Part shown: positions 35,551-43,385 of the stretch, piece by piece
Numbering within the stretch: the stretch's first letter is position 1
Layout: each line of letters begins with the position of its first letter
NCBI GenBank assembly: GCA_020634435.1
Contig: JACKBS010000014.1
Location: forward strand, 62,001-126,000
Direction: 5' to 3'
DNA from: Ardenticatenaceae bacterium
GTDB taxonomy: Bacteria > Chloroflexota > Anaerolineae > Promineifilales > Promineifilaceae
Length of the DNA: 64,000 nucleotides
The notes under the pieces: generated by a model
Databases searched by the model: none
The model's input: the letters and a program-made list of their open reading frames with translations, nothing else
Told to the model about the DNA's origin: nothing
Position numbers and translations under genes: made by a program

Positions 35551-35973
35551 CTAAACTTCTTCAATCCGGTAGTTGCTGTTGATCTTGGTACCGGAACGGC
35601 GGAACATCTGGCTGGCGGAGCAGTAAATATCCTCAGACAGTTCGACAGCGCGGGCCACGCGTTCTTCATCCAAATTTTTGCCGCGCACGATGTAGGTGAT
35701 GGTCGCTTCCGTGTAAACTTTGGGGTGTTCCTCGGCGCGAACACCGGAAATCTCTACTGAAAAGTCGTGTACATCCTGGCGCATCTTCTGCAAAATGGAG
35801 ATAACATCCATCGCCGTGCAACCAGCTACACCGGCCAGCAAAAATTCCATCGGGCTGCCGCCGTGTGTGCCAGCTTTGCTGTTTAATTCAAATTCGTAAC
35901 CAGAGCTTAGGGTGCCGTGAAACTGTAATTCATCACCAGACCAGACTACTTTGGCTGTTTTTTCATTGCTCAT
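35551..35973 (-). CDS. OsmC/Ohr-family protein
   Basis: 140 residues of the OsmC superfamily, thiol-dependent peroxide or persulfide-handling proteins. The two conserved cysteines are in LAGVAGCTAMDV (about 58) and IYCSASQMF (about 119). The family's swapped-dimer fold places both at the active site. It starts 2 bases after the stop of the CsoR/CstR-type regulator, so the two are one operon and the regulator very probably controls it. A role in organic-peroxide or reactive-sulfur defence is inferred. Confidence 0.9.
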   Translation of the reverse strand: MSNEKTAKVVWSGDELQFHGTLSSGYEFELNSKAGTHGGSPMEFLLAGVAGCTAMDVISILQKMRQDVHDFSVEISGVRAEEHPKVYTEATITYIVRGKNLDEERVARAVELSEDIYCSASQMFRRSGTKINSNYRIEEV

Positions 35974-35975
35974 TT

Positions 35976-36254
35976 TTATTCTACCTTCGCTATTAAGTTC
36001 ATTAAATCATCAACCAAGGCCACCCGCTCGCTTTCGCTCAGTTCTGGGCCTTGCAGCAAACAGTCACGCGTGTAAGTGCGCATGAACTGGAGCCGGGCGT
36101 TGTGGACGGCGGAACGTACGGCCGTTAACTGCTGCACAATCTCCTGACAATCCCGATCTTCATCCAGCATCTTTTGCACCCCGCGCACCTGCCCTTCGAT
36201 GCGGCGCAGGCGGGTTTGCAATTCATTTTTTACGGCCGTATTTGGTACCTTCAT
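35976..36254 (-). CDS. CsoR/FrmR/CstR-family transcriptional repressor
   Basis: 92-residue all-helical repressor (DUF156) that begins its conserved core with LQTRLRRIEGQVRGVQKML. Copper-sensing CsoR uses Cys-His-Cys; here the positions are Cys36, Tyr61 and Cys65 (RTYTRDC), so the two cysteines are kept 29 residues apart but the histidine is missing. That is the pattern of the persulfide sensor CstR rather than of CsoR. AGGAGTGCA precedes the ATG. It forms an operon with the OsmC gene and probably represses both until reactive sulfur links the cysteines. Metal sensing is not fully excluded. Confidence 0.88.
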   Translation of the reverse strand: MKVPNTAVKNELQTRLRRIEGQVRGVQKMLDEDRDCQEIVQQLTAVRSAVHNARLQFMRTYTRDCLLQGPELSESERVALVDDLMNLIAKVE

Positions 36255-36330
36255 CTTGCACTCCTAAAACGGAACACACACTTTCAAACAAAATTGTAAA
36301 CGCGCAATCGTTTCAATTTACGAATGTTTT

Positions 36331-36349
36331 AGCAAGCAAACTGCTTGCT
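36331..36349. promoter_or_regulatory. Inverted repeat upstream of the CsoR/CstR-type gene (possible operator)
   Basis: Exact 8-bp arms AGCAAGCA and TGCTTGCT around AAC, 77 bases upstream of the regulator start and 14 bases past the zinc-ribbon gene's stop. It has no T-run, so it is not a typical terminator. It does not look like the known GC-rich CsoR operator, so its role is open. Confidence 0.3.
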
Positions 36350-36363
36350 TAGCAACCACCCGC

Positions 36364-36576
36364 TCAGGTGAATCGGCTGGTGGGCGGCGGTACAGAAACG
36401 GCCGGTGCAGCACTACGCCCACCGCCAGCCACCGCAAACGCAGTAGAAGACATGTGACGGCGCGTATCGCCACTGCCACATGTTGGGCAGATTTGCGGGT
36501 CACTCGACTCCGACATTTTGAGCTTTTTTTCAAACACCTCACCGCATTCACGGCAGGCAAAATCATACATTGGCAT
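36364..36576 (-). CDS. FmdB-type zinc ribbon protein
   Basis: 70 residues. PMYDFACRECGEVFE and ICPTCGSGD supply two CxxC knuckles of a single zinc ribbon, the pattern of the putative regulatory protein family FmdB. The C-terminal third is low-complexity (Ser/Ala/Gly/Pro). AAGGGAG precedes the ATG. Family function is unknown. Confidence 0.83.
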   Translation of the reverse strand: MPMYDFACRECGEVFEKKLKMSESSDPQICPTCGSGDTRRHMSSTAFAVAGGGRSAAPAVSVPPPTSRFT

Positions 36577-36654
36577 AGTAAAACAACTCCCTTAAATATA
36601 CTGTGGGGGAGTATAGTATTTGGGGCAAATTTTGTCAATCAGTATTGAGGATTT

Positions 36655-36702
36655 TTAGGAGATTAGACACAGGAGATTTGAGACTATCCAATCTCCATTG
36701 TC
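36655..36702. repeat. GGAGATT-type repeat remnant
   Basis: AGGAGATTAGACACAGGAGA followed by CCAATCTCCATTG, a diverged copy of the GAGATTGG palindrome family, between the zinc-ribbon gene and the stop of the GT2 gene. Confidence 0.6.
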
Positions 36703-37630
36703 AGGTGAGTTGGTGCTTGAGAATACGGAACCAGCCGCGAACCTGGATGCCTGCCAGAACAACGGCCGTTACCAGCCACGGATACTGCTGCCGGTAAAAC
36801 TTGCGGTAAAAAATCTTCATTGCCCGCACCGACTCTTTGGCAACTTTGATGCGGGTTTCCCGCGGCGGTTTGGCAATTTTGGCCGATTCCTTGCGCAAGC
36901 CAGAGCTGGCCCCCTTGTAATGCAGCACCTCAACGTGCGGGTAGTAAATAATCTGGTAACCCGCTTGCCGAATGCGATAGCAAAAATCAATATCCTCGCC
37001 GTAGAAAAAGTAAGTTTCGTCCCAACCGCCTAGCTCCCGGCACAAAGCCATTGGCATCAGCATGTACGATCCAGCAATAACGTCCACCGGATGGGTTTGG
37101 CTCATGTCGGCATAGCTTTGGAAATAACCGTTGTAGCGCGGATTGCCGGGAAAGAGCTTGCTGAGGCCAGAAAAGTGACAAATGGCGTTCCACGGCGTGG
37201 GGAAGCCGCGATGATTATCGGGGTCGCGCACGCCAGTTGGGTAGATGAGGCGCACGGTGAGTGCGCCTACCTCCGGGTGCTCATCCAGATAAGCCAGCGG
37301 TCTTACCAACGTATCAGGCTCCAGGCGCGTGTCGGAATTGAGGAAGAGAATCGTACGGCCGTTCGCCACCGCCATGCCCATATTATTTGCCGCCGAAAAA
37401 CCGCGATTCACCTCGCTGGCAATTAGCTGCACCGATGGGTACCTTTCACGCACCAGCGCCTGGCTGCCATCGCGGGAAGCATTGTCCACCACAATGATTT
37501 CCATACCACCAGCAGGAGCCTCGGCGGCTAAAAGAGAAGTCAGACAATCATCCAGCAGCTGCCGGGTATTGTAATTAACGATGACGATGGAGAGGGTGGG
37601 ATTGGAGATTGGCGATTTGAGATTGGGCAT
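36701..37630 (-). CDS. Glycosyltransferase family 2
   Basis: 309-residue GT-A-fold transferase, rhamnosyltransferase-like. LSIVIVNYNTRQLLDDCL (about 13-30) is the nucleotide-sugar-binding start, IIVVDNASRDGS the next strand and LFLNSDTRLEPD holds the DxD-like metal site (about 98). GEDIDFCYRIRQAGY matches the GT2 catalytic ED region. One hydrophobic segment near the C-terminus (YPWLVTAVVLAGIQV) may anchor it. The first ten residues (PNLKSPISNPT) derive from the GAGATTGG repeat, so the start codon itself lies in repeat DNA. No ribosome-binding site is evident. Likely builds a cell-surface polysaccharide. Confidence 0.88.
   Translation of the reverse strand: MPNLKSPISNPTLSIVIVNYNTRQLLDDCLTSLLAAEAPAGGMEIIVVDNASRDGSQALVRERYPSVQLIASEVNRGFSAANNMGMAVANGRTILFLNSDTRLEPDTLVRPLAYLDEHPEVGALTVRLIYPTGVRDPDNHRGFPTPWNAICHFSGLSKLFPGNPRYNGYFQSYADMSQTHPVDVIAGSYMLMPMALCRELGGWDETYFFYGEDIDFCYRIRQAGYQIIYYPHVEVLHYKGASSGLRKESAKIAKPPRETRIKVAKESVRAMKIFYRKFYRQQYPWLVTAVVLAGIQVRGWFRILKHQLT
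37596..37628. repeat. GAGATTGG repeat forming the first codons of the GT2 gene
   Basis: GGATTGGAGATTGGCGATTT and GAGATTGG on the plus strand are read on the minus strand as the N-terminal peptide NLKSPISN, the same peptide type encoded at 10.0 and 12.6 kb. Confidence 0.75.
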
Positions 37631-37642
37631 AATGGCATGAAG

Positions 37643-37704
37643 GCCAATTACTCAATTACCTAATTACTAATTATGTTTTTGTAATTGGGTAATTGGGTAA
37701 TTAC
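37643..37704. repeat. Imperfect palindrome, CAATTACCCAATTACTC family
   Basis: CCAATTACTCAATTACCTAA faces GTAATTGGGTAATTGGGTAA around a TTTTT centre. It fills the gap between the GT2 start and the AAA ATPase stop and may end the ATPase transcript. Confidence 0.8.
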
Positions 37705-38513
37705 AGGTGTCGCAAATATTGCTCCGGGTTGTTCAAAAATGAGCGGGTAATCGTGACGTGCTCCAAACTGTTATAGTCCACATTTTGGGCCGGACTGTAA
37801 TCAAAGCTCAGCAGGGTGGCATCGGGAAAGGCCATCAGGATGGGCGAGTGGGTGGCAACGATGAATTGGCAGTTCTGGGCCACCATCTCCTTCATCATGG
37901 AGAGCAGCGTCAGCTGACGCATGGGCGAGAGCGGCGTTTCCGGCTCGTCCAGCAGATAGAGGCTGTTGGGCTGAAAGCGGGATTGGAACAGCTCCAGAAA
38001 GCTTTCCCCGTGGGAGTAGGTGTTGAGGTGACGGCCGTATTGCGAGCGCAGCGCATTGAGTTCGGTCATGTAGGGCATTTTGGCTAGCCCTTTAGCTTTG
38101 TCCGAGCGTCCCACATACGTTTTGTCCACCTGCTGAATCTCGGCCAGAAGCTCTGCTTCCATCTGGCTAAGCCGCTTGATGTAGCCAAAAAAATCCTCGG
38201 CGCGCAAAAAGAAGCCACTGCGCGTTTTGATCGACCAGACCAGCCGCAGCCGATCCGCCAGCCGCCGCACCGGAGCCAGTGTCTCATCGTGCGCAATGTC
38301 CTCACTGCCGACGGTGTATGCCGAAACGGCCGTTGCCAACGCCTCAATCATGGTAGACTTCCCCGACCCATTTTCACCGACCAAAAAGGTAACGGGACTG
38401 GTCAGCTCAATTCCGGCCTCGTGCTGCAACGCGGGAATGTTGAAGGGATACTGCTGCCGCTCGGCGTCGTCCAGGGAATCCAAATTGAGGCGAATCGTGC
38501 GCAAATGAAGCAT
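37701..38513 (-). CDS. AAA-family ATPase (ABC/SMC-type, 'AAA_15/21'-like)
   Basis: 270 residues with a Walker A FLVGENGSGKSTMIEAL (about 43-59), a Walker B-like SLYLLDEPETPLSP (about 196-209) and a downstream switch His in QFIVATHSPILMAFPD. No transporter or membrane part is present, so it is a soluble ATPase of the predicted OLD/ABC-like group, often linked to DNA repair or toxin and defence functions. No partner gene is next to it. The ATG at 38513 is chosen over an upstream TTG at 38531. Specific role unknown. Confidence 0.85.
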   Translation of the reverse strand: MLHLRTIRLNLDSLDDAERQQYPFNIPALQHEAGIELTSPVTFLVGENGSGKSTMIEALATAVSAYTVGSEDIAHDETLAPVRRLADRLRLVWSIKTRSGFFLRAEDFFGYIKRLSQMEAELLAEIQQVDKTYVGRSDKAKGLAKMPYMTELNALRSQYGRHLNTYSHGESFLELFQSRFQPNSLYLLDEPETPLSPMRQLTLLSMMKEMVAQNCQFIVATHSPILMAFPDATLLSFDYSPAQNVDYNSLEHVTITRSFLNNPEQYLRHL

Positions 38514-38564
38514 GAGCGTATTGTCCCACAAATCCAGGCCAGTTCCAATTTGCGGGCAGATTTT

Positions 38565-38634
38565 TTACCGCAGAGGACGCAGAGAACGCGGAGAAAAAAG
38601 AAAAACTCTGCGCTCTCCGCGCTCTCTGCGGTAA
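38565..38634. repeat. Imperfect CGCAGAG palindrome
   Basis: TTACCGCAGAGGACGCAGAG faces CTCTGCGCTCTCCGCGCTCTCTGCGGTAA-type sequence around GAAAAAAGAAAAA. It is the GC-richer cousin of the CACAGAG palindromes, located between glpC and the ATPase gene. Confidence 0.8.
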
Positions 38635-38643
38635 TTTTTCTGA

Positions 38644-39951
38644 TCAGCTGAGGGGAAGCAGCACCTTGGCCAGTTCGCCTTCGGGCGGATACCCGTAGGC
38701 AAAAGACAGCAGCTCGATGGGATGGACAGAAGCCTGCCCGGTGGCGGCAGTGATCTGCCAGCGGCACGTTTCGCTGTCGCACACGTTGATCGGGCCATTA
38801 ACCTCATGGATGAAGTCGAATAACGGCCGTCCCACATCCATCGCAATCTGGTACTTTTCTTCTTTGTAGCCGTACGTACCTGCCACGCCGCAGCACCAGG
38901 CATTGCTTTCCACAATTTCCAGCTCGGGGATGAGCTCCATGATCTCCACGCTGGGGTGGCCAATGCGGTGCGCCTTAAACTGGCAGGGTTGATGGTAAGC
39001 CAGCCGCAGCGGAATCGGCCGTAGACCATCCGTCTTAAGTTCGCCAGCGTCATAGAGCATGGTCAAAAACTCGTCGATGTCGTAGGTGTTTGCTGCAAGC
39101 AGCCGAGCATCTTCGGTGTAGTAGTCCAGCAGTTCCGGCGCTTCTTCTTTGAGCGTCAGCGTGCAGCTGGTGGACGTGCCGACAATCACGTAACCTTGTT
39201 TCACATACCCCACCAACTTTTCGATATTGCTGCCGTGGTAAGCACGCGCCGCATCAAATTCGCCATTGGAGAGCAGCGGCAGGCCGCAGCAATTTTGTTC
39301 CGGCACCAGCACCTCAAACCCGTTGGCCTCCATCACCTGAACGGCCGCTTTGCCCACGCGTGGTTCAAAATATTCCGTTGAACAGCCCCGGAAGTACACC
39401 ACTTTGCGCGTCGCGTTGGCCGGAGCTGGACGTTTTTTCAGCCAGTTGCTAAACCGTTCCCGCGAAAAAACAGGCATGGGTGCTTTGGTGGCAAAGCCGA
39501 ACAGCTTGTTGGCAAAAAACCGCCCCACGCCCCCATGCAGCAAAAAGTTAGCCAAGGGGGCCACTGGCTGGCCAAATTTGCCTAACAGCTCGGGCCGGGC
39601 AATCAAATTATTGCGCAGCTTGTTGCGGCCCGACTGCTTACCCTCTTCCACAATATCATTGCGGGCGCGGGCATTGATTTCGGCAATCTTTACCCCGGTG
39701 GGACAGGCCAGGTTACACGCCCGGCAGCCGCTGCAATAATCGACCGAATAGTCCGGCGAGGCCTGTTTTGGCTGGCGGAAGCGGCCCGCCTGCGGTGCCT
39801 CATACTTGGGACCAGGGAACAGATCGGTAACGGCCGTTACCGGGCACGCCGTCACGCAAATGTTACACTTGATGCAATGATCCAGCGTCAGTTCAACTGG
39901 CTCTGCCTTTTCAAATTCAATTGATGTATTTGCTTCCCAAACGTTCCGCAT
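38644..39951 (-). CDS. glpC: Anaerobic glycerol-3-phosphate dehydrogenase subunit C
   Basis: 435-residue membrane-associated iron-sulfur subunit that passes electrons from the GlpAB dehydrogenase to the quinone pool. Two ferredoxin-type clusters: CIKCNICVTACPV (about 21-33) and CSGCRACNLACPTG (about 70-83). Two CCG domains follow, with NCCGLPLLSNGEFD and NAWCCGVAGTYG. Length fits GlpC (about 400). The ATG at 39951 starts MRNVWEANTS; a longer frame runs through a palindromic repeat and is unlikely. It is last of glpABC on the minus strand, 84 bases after glpB. Confidence 0.92.
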   Translation of the reverse strand: MRNVWEANTSIEFEKAEPVELTLDHCIKCNICVTACPVTAVTDLFPGPKYEAPQAGRFRQPKQASPDYSVDYCSGCRACNLACPTGVKIAEINARARNDIVEEGKQSGRNKLRNNLIARPELLGKFGQPVAPLANFLLHGGVGRFFANKLFGFATKAPMPVFSRERFSNWLKKRPAPANATRKVVYFRGCSTEYFEPRVGKAAVQVMEANGFEVLVPEQNCCGLPLLSNGEFDAARAYHGSNIEKLVGYVKQGYVIVGTSTSCTLTLKEEAPELLDYYTEDARLLAANTYDIDEFLTMLYDAGELKTDGLRPIPLRLAYHQPCQFKAHRIGHPSVEIMELIPELEIVESNAWCCGVAGTYGYKEEKYQIAMDVGRPLFDFIHEVNGPINVCDSETCRWQITAATGQASVHPIELLSFAYGYPPEGELAKVLLPLS

Positions 39952-39955
39952 TTTC

Positions 39956-40034
39956 TTTACCCATTTTCCTGGGGCTGAAGCCCAGGCTAAAGTGTACGGT
40001 TGCTTTTTTAGCCCGGCCATTCATGGCCGGGACG
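39956..40034. repeat. Double palindrome between glpB and glpC
   Basis: Two hairpins: CCTGGGGCTGAAGCCCAGG and CCCGGCCATTCATGGCCGGG. They occupy nearly all of the glpB-glpC gap and could stabilise or separate the two messages. Confidence 0.75.
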
Positions 40035-40035
40035 G

Positions 40036-41298
40036 TTAAGCCAGCAAATTGCCCACGGCAAAACCGGTGGCCAGGGCCACACCTTCAAACGAGCGTTCGC
40101 GAATGACTTCGCTGTGGCTGAGGGTGGTGCCCGCCGCGTACACATTTTCGTAAATTGGCTGGCTGCCGCCGTTCAGCGGCTGGAACTGCTCATTCACGGC
40201 CAGTCCGGCACGGTACACCGGATGCCCTTTGGGGTCCATAAAATCTTGCTCAAACCAATCCAGGCGACTGTTGGGCACGGTCACCGGGAGATCAAACACC
40301 ACTTCCCGCGCCTGACCCTCGTGGTTGGTCACAATGCCCCCACCCAAAATGCCACCGGTGGCCACAACATATTTATTGAACCGGTGAGGTTTGTTGCGGG
40401 CCGCAGCTTCGGTGAGAACGGCCGTTACCCGCCCGCCATCACTTTCAATTCCCACACCCTCTAAACCATGATAAATTCGGCCGCCAGCCCGCTCAATTGC
40501 CTGCACCAGAATGGTGTGCAGCCGGATGCCTGGCAGCGACGGCGGTAAGCCGGGAATCTCAAACACGGGCAAGCCCAGCTGCTGTTCCAAATCATTTTTG
40601 ATGGCCAGCGATGGCAGCCGCCCCAAAATGGCGGGCAAGCCCACCCGCCTGGCCCCGCCCAGTTTGGGCTTAATCTGCCGCACCAGCTCGGCGCGGAAAG
40701 AAGCCTCTTCCATTTTGCTGCCAATGATGATGGGCGTGTTAAAGTTGCGCTGCGCCAGCGGCGGCAAATCGACCATCAGGTGGTCCGCATCCACACCCTG
40801 CTTGACCAGGTTTTCCGCGATGATATTGGGGTAGAAATCCACCAACTGCTTGATGCCCACAACCAGCATGGGGTCATCGCGGCGCAAATCGCCCGCAATC
40901 ATTGTTTCTGGGGCCAGGCAAGTTGGCCTGAACGTGCCCACCGCCGACGGCAGCAGCCAGTTTTTATCCAGCGACCCATGCAGCGGATAGCCCGCCTCGG
41001 CACACAGCGCCTGGAATGCCTTCAGCGCCGCCTCCACGCCCGCCACGCCAACCAGCGCATACGGATGCTCCGGCTGGTCGGCAATCAGCTTAGCCAACGT
41101 CACACCGGGGGATTCCACCGGTTCAGGATCATCAACCGGGTAGTAACCCAGCACATCAACGCAGCCGCTGTGCCAATGGGTCGCGCCCCACCCTTTGCTG
41201 ACCAATCGAACCTTTTTACCGTGGCTGGCAAGCTGCCAAACGGCCGTTAAGCCTGCCAACCCCGCACCTACAACCAACACATCATTTTGTGTACTCAT
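40036..41298 (-). CDS. glpB: Anaerobic glycerol-3-phosphate dehydrogenase subunit B
   Basis: 420-residue FAD/FMN-binding subunit. VLVVGAGLAGLTAVWQLA (about 8-25) is the dinucleotide-binding motif and is followed by VSKGWGATHWHSGCVDVLG, characteristic of GlpB. The C-terminus carries VYAAGTTLSHSEVIRERS, the second flavin-contact region. It works with GlpA as the catalytic dimer that oxidises sn-glycerol 3-phosphate to dihydroxyacetone phosphate. Its start overlaps the glpA stop by 4 bases, so the two are translationally coupled. Confidence 0.93.
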   Translation of the reverse strand: MSTQNDVLVVGAGLAGLTAVWQLASHGKKVRLVSKGWGATHWHSGCVDVLGYYPVDDPEPVESPGVTLAKLIADQPEHPYALVGVAGVEAALKAFQALCAEAGYPLHGSLDKNWLLPSAVGTFRPTCLAPETMIAGDLRRDDPMLVVGIKQLVDFYPNIIAENLVKQGVDADHLMVDLPPLAQRNFNTPIIIGSKMEEASFRAELVRQIKPKLGGARRVGLPAILGRLPSLAIKNDLEQQLGLPVFEIPGLPPSLPGIRLHTILVQAIERAGGRIYHGLEGVGIESDGGRVTAVLTEAAARNKPHRFNKYVVATGGILGGGIVTNHEGQAREVVFDLPVTVPNSRLDWFEQDFMDPKGHPVYRAGLAVNEQFQPLNGGSQPIYENVYAAGTTLSHSEVIRERSFEGVALATGFAVGNLLA

Positions 41299-42926
41299 AT
41301 CTTTGCATCCGGATTTTCTTCAACAGTGCCTTTCTCGTACATCTTTGGCCCCAGCCGCGACGCTTTTTCGCCGGGCAGATGGTCTGCGTTCAGCACCGAT
41401 AGGTAAATCAGTTCATCCAAACGTTCTTGCTTTAGCTGCGCCCCCCACAAAATCGGCAGCAGCCCTTTCCACCGCTCCTGCAAAAAGTCGCGCAGGGCCA
41501 CATTGGCTTTTTCAATCGGCAGCTTATGCAGCTGGTGCCAGATGCCAATGGTGCGCAGCGTGCAAAAACCACCCTGGCACGGCCCCATTCCCATACGCAC
41601 ATCGCGCCGAATGTCGTCCAGCGTTTTGGCCTGGCCCTCGTTGATGGCATGTTCAATGTCGCTGCGGGAAGCCAGTTCACATTCGCAAATAAGGCTACCA
41701 AAAGAATGCTGCGCCTCGGTGCGGGCCAGGCGTGCGCCCAGCGTATGGTAGGTTTTGTTATGGCCTGGCTCAAACGGATGCGGCAGCACCTCTTCATGGG
41801 TGCGGCAAGCGCGTTCGGTGTTTAGCTTTTCGCAAACGCGATCGGCCGTGACCTGGGCCATCTGGCGGAAAGTGGTCCATTTGCCGCCAGTGATGGTGAT
41901 GAAGCCCAGCAACCCATCCCGCTTTTCATGATCGAGCAAGGTGTAGGCACGGGTCACATCACGGGTATCGGCCACTTTTGTTTCCTGGTACAACGGCCGT
42001 ACGCCAGCCCACGCCCGTAAAATCCGCATTTCTGAGAAGCCGGGCACCAGCTTGTCTGCCTCTTCCAGCATGAGCTTTACTTCCCACGGCTCAATGGCAA
42101 AATGCTCTGGGTCAGGCACACTTTCATCTGTCGTGCCAATGACCGAAACAGTGTGAATCGGCACGATGATGTCACCATCGGCGGGCATTTTGCAACGGTT
42201 GACCACCGTGTTGATGATTCGGTAGCTCAGGGCCACCATGGTGCCCTTGCCTGCCTGCACATGCACTTCCACACCGCCAGTATGGGCAATTTTCCCCGCC
42301 CACGCCCCAGAAGCATTCACCACCATGTCAGCCACGATCGTAACGTCTTCATCCGTCACCAAATCGTGGCAAATGGCCCCGGTGATGCGATCTCCCTCGC
42401 GGACGAGTGTTTTCACTTCATGGTACGTCAGAATTTGGGCCCCGTACTGCCGCGCACCTTCAGCCACCACTTGCGTGGCCAGGAACGAGTCTGCCGAGCC
42501 ATCGGGCACGCGGAAGCAGCGGCTAATGTTGGGGTTCAGGTGGGGCTCTTCGCGCAGCATTTGGGCCACGGAGATTTCTTCGCACGGCACGCCCGTATCG
42601 CGGCAGCCCTGCATAAATTTGTCACCAAATGCCGGATCATCCCAGGGGGTAGAGACAAAAAAGCCGCTCGTGTCTTCCAAACAGTGCGGCATAATTTTGC
42701 GCAGGATGATATTTTCTTCGATGCATTCCGTGGCAGCTTTGGGGTCTTTTACCACGTAACGGCCGCCGCTGTGCAGCAAGCCGTGGTAACGTCCGGTAGT
42801 GCCGTGGGTGAGGTCCCGCTTTTCGACCAGGATGGTCTTGAACCCGCGCTGCGCCAGATCATAAACGACGCCGGTACCTGTGGCCCCGCCACCAATTACC
42901 AGAACTTCTGTCTCTATTTTGCGCAT
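41295..42926 (-). CDS. glpA: Anaerobic glycerol-3-phosphate dehydrogenase subunit A
   Basis: 543-residue catalytic flavoprotein. VLVIGGGATGTGVVYDLA (about 8-25) binds FAD; the GlpA/GlpD DAO domain continues with TTGRYHGLLHSGGRYV. The C-terminal ~120 residues hold a BFD-like [2Fe-2S] domain with CECE (LICECELASRSDIE) and CQGGFC, which separates GlpA from aerobic GlpD. AAGGAAGAG lies about 10 bases before the ATG. First gene of glpABC, so the operon promoter should lie in the 42.9-43.3 kb gap. Together with the quinone pool it allows growth on glycerol or glycerophospholipids without oxygen. Confidence 0.95.
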   Translation of the reverse strand: MRKIETEVLVIGGGATGTGVVYDLAQRGFKTILVEKRDLTHGTTGRYHGLLHSGGRYVVKDPKAATECIEENIILRKIMPHCLEDTSGFFVSTPWDDPAFGDKFMQGCRDTGVPCEEISVAQMLREEPHLNPNISRCFRVPDGSADSFLATQVVAEGARQYGAQILTYHEVKTLVREGDRITGAICHDLVTDEDVTIVADMVVNASGAWAGKIAHTGGVEVHVQAGKGTMVALSYRIINTVVNRCKMPADGDIIVPIHTVSVIGTTDESVPDPEHFAIEPWEVKLMLEEADKLVPGFSEMRILRAWAGVRPLYQETKVADTRDVTRAYTLLDHEKRDGLLGFITITGGKWTTFRQMAQVTADRVCEKLNTERACRTHEEVLPHPFEPGHNKTYHTLGARLARTEAQHSFGSLICECELASRSDIEHAINEGQAKTLDDIRRDVRMGMGPCQGGFCTLRTIGIWHQLHKLPIEKANVALRDFLQERWKGLLPILWGAQLKQERLDELIYLSVLNADHLPGEKASRLGPKMYEKGTVEENPDAKI

Positions 42927-43333
42927 GTTGTTTTCTCTTCCTTAACGTCAACACAAGGCACAGTCCAATTTCTATCTGGAATCTGCGCAAGAAAAGGAGG
43001 TGCGACAACAGTCATTTTTGGTGCGAAATTCATTGACAGGGGAGGCAGCAATACGGCCGTTTCAAGAAAACTGCACCTGGCTGCACGGTCAATGTCGCTG
43101 ACCAAACGCTGTTGCCAGGAACGCCAGAAGGTTATGGCGCCCCATTGGGTGAAGCTTCTTTGATATTACGCCACCGGCTAATTTTGTCAACTTGAATCAC
43201 AAAGTTCTGGATGATTTTAATCACCTGCTGCCGGATGTCATTTGTCACCACTTGGCAGCCAGCGTTGGCGAGTATTTTCGTGAGAATATTTTGTTAGCTT
43301 TATGCTACCTCAAGCAGTGAAAGAGGCGTGAAG
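42927..43333. other. Divergent intergenic region glpA / receiver-kinase gene
   Basis: About 460 bases separate the two divergent genes, the longest gene-free stretch. It must hold both promoters. I see one ACGGCCGT palindrome (43052), an SD-like AAAAGGAGGTG at 42994-43004 on the plus strand with no convincing gene behind it, and no operator or riboswitch I can support. Open frames here are extensions of antisense shadows of glpA. Confidence 0.6.
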
Positions 43334-43355
43334 AGACGGCTGCGAACGGCCGTCT
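43334..43355 (+). other. Small hairpin in the leader of the receiver-kinase gene
   Basis: AGACGG (43334-43339) pairs with CCGTCT (43350-43355), 30 bases before the start codon. The right arm overlaps an ACGGCCGT palindrome. Role unknown. Confidence 0.4.
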
Positions 43356-43385
43356 AGAAAGTTATTTTCAGGAGTTTTACGCACT

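Noticed and set aside
42102..43163. A 353-codon plus-strand open frame across the 5' half of glpA
   Set aside because: It is antisense to a clear FAD dehydrogenase and runs into the intergenic region without domain or ribosome-binding site.
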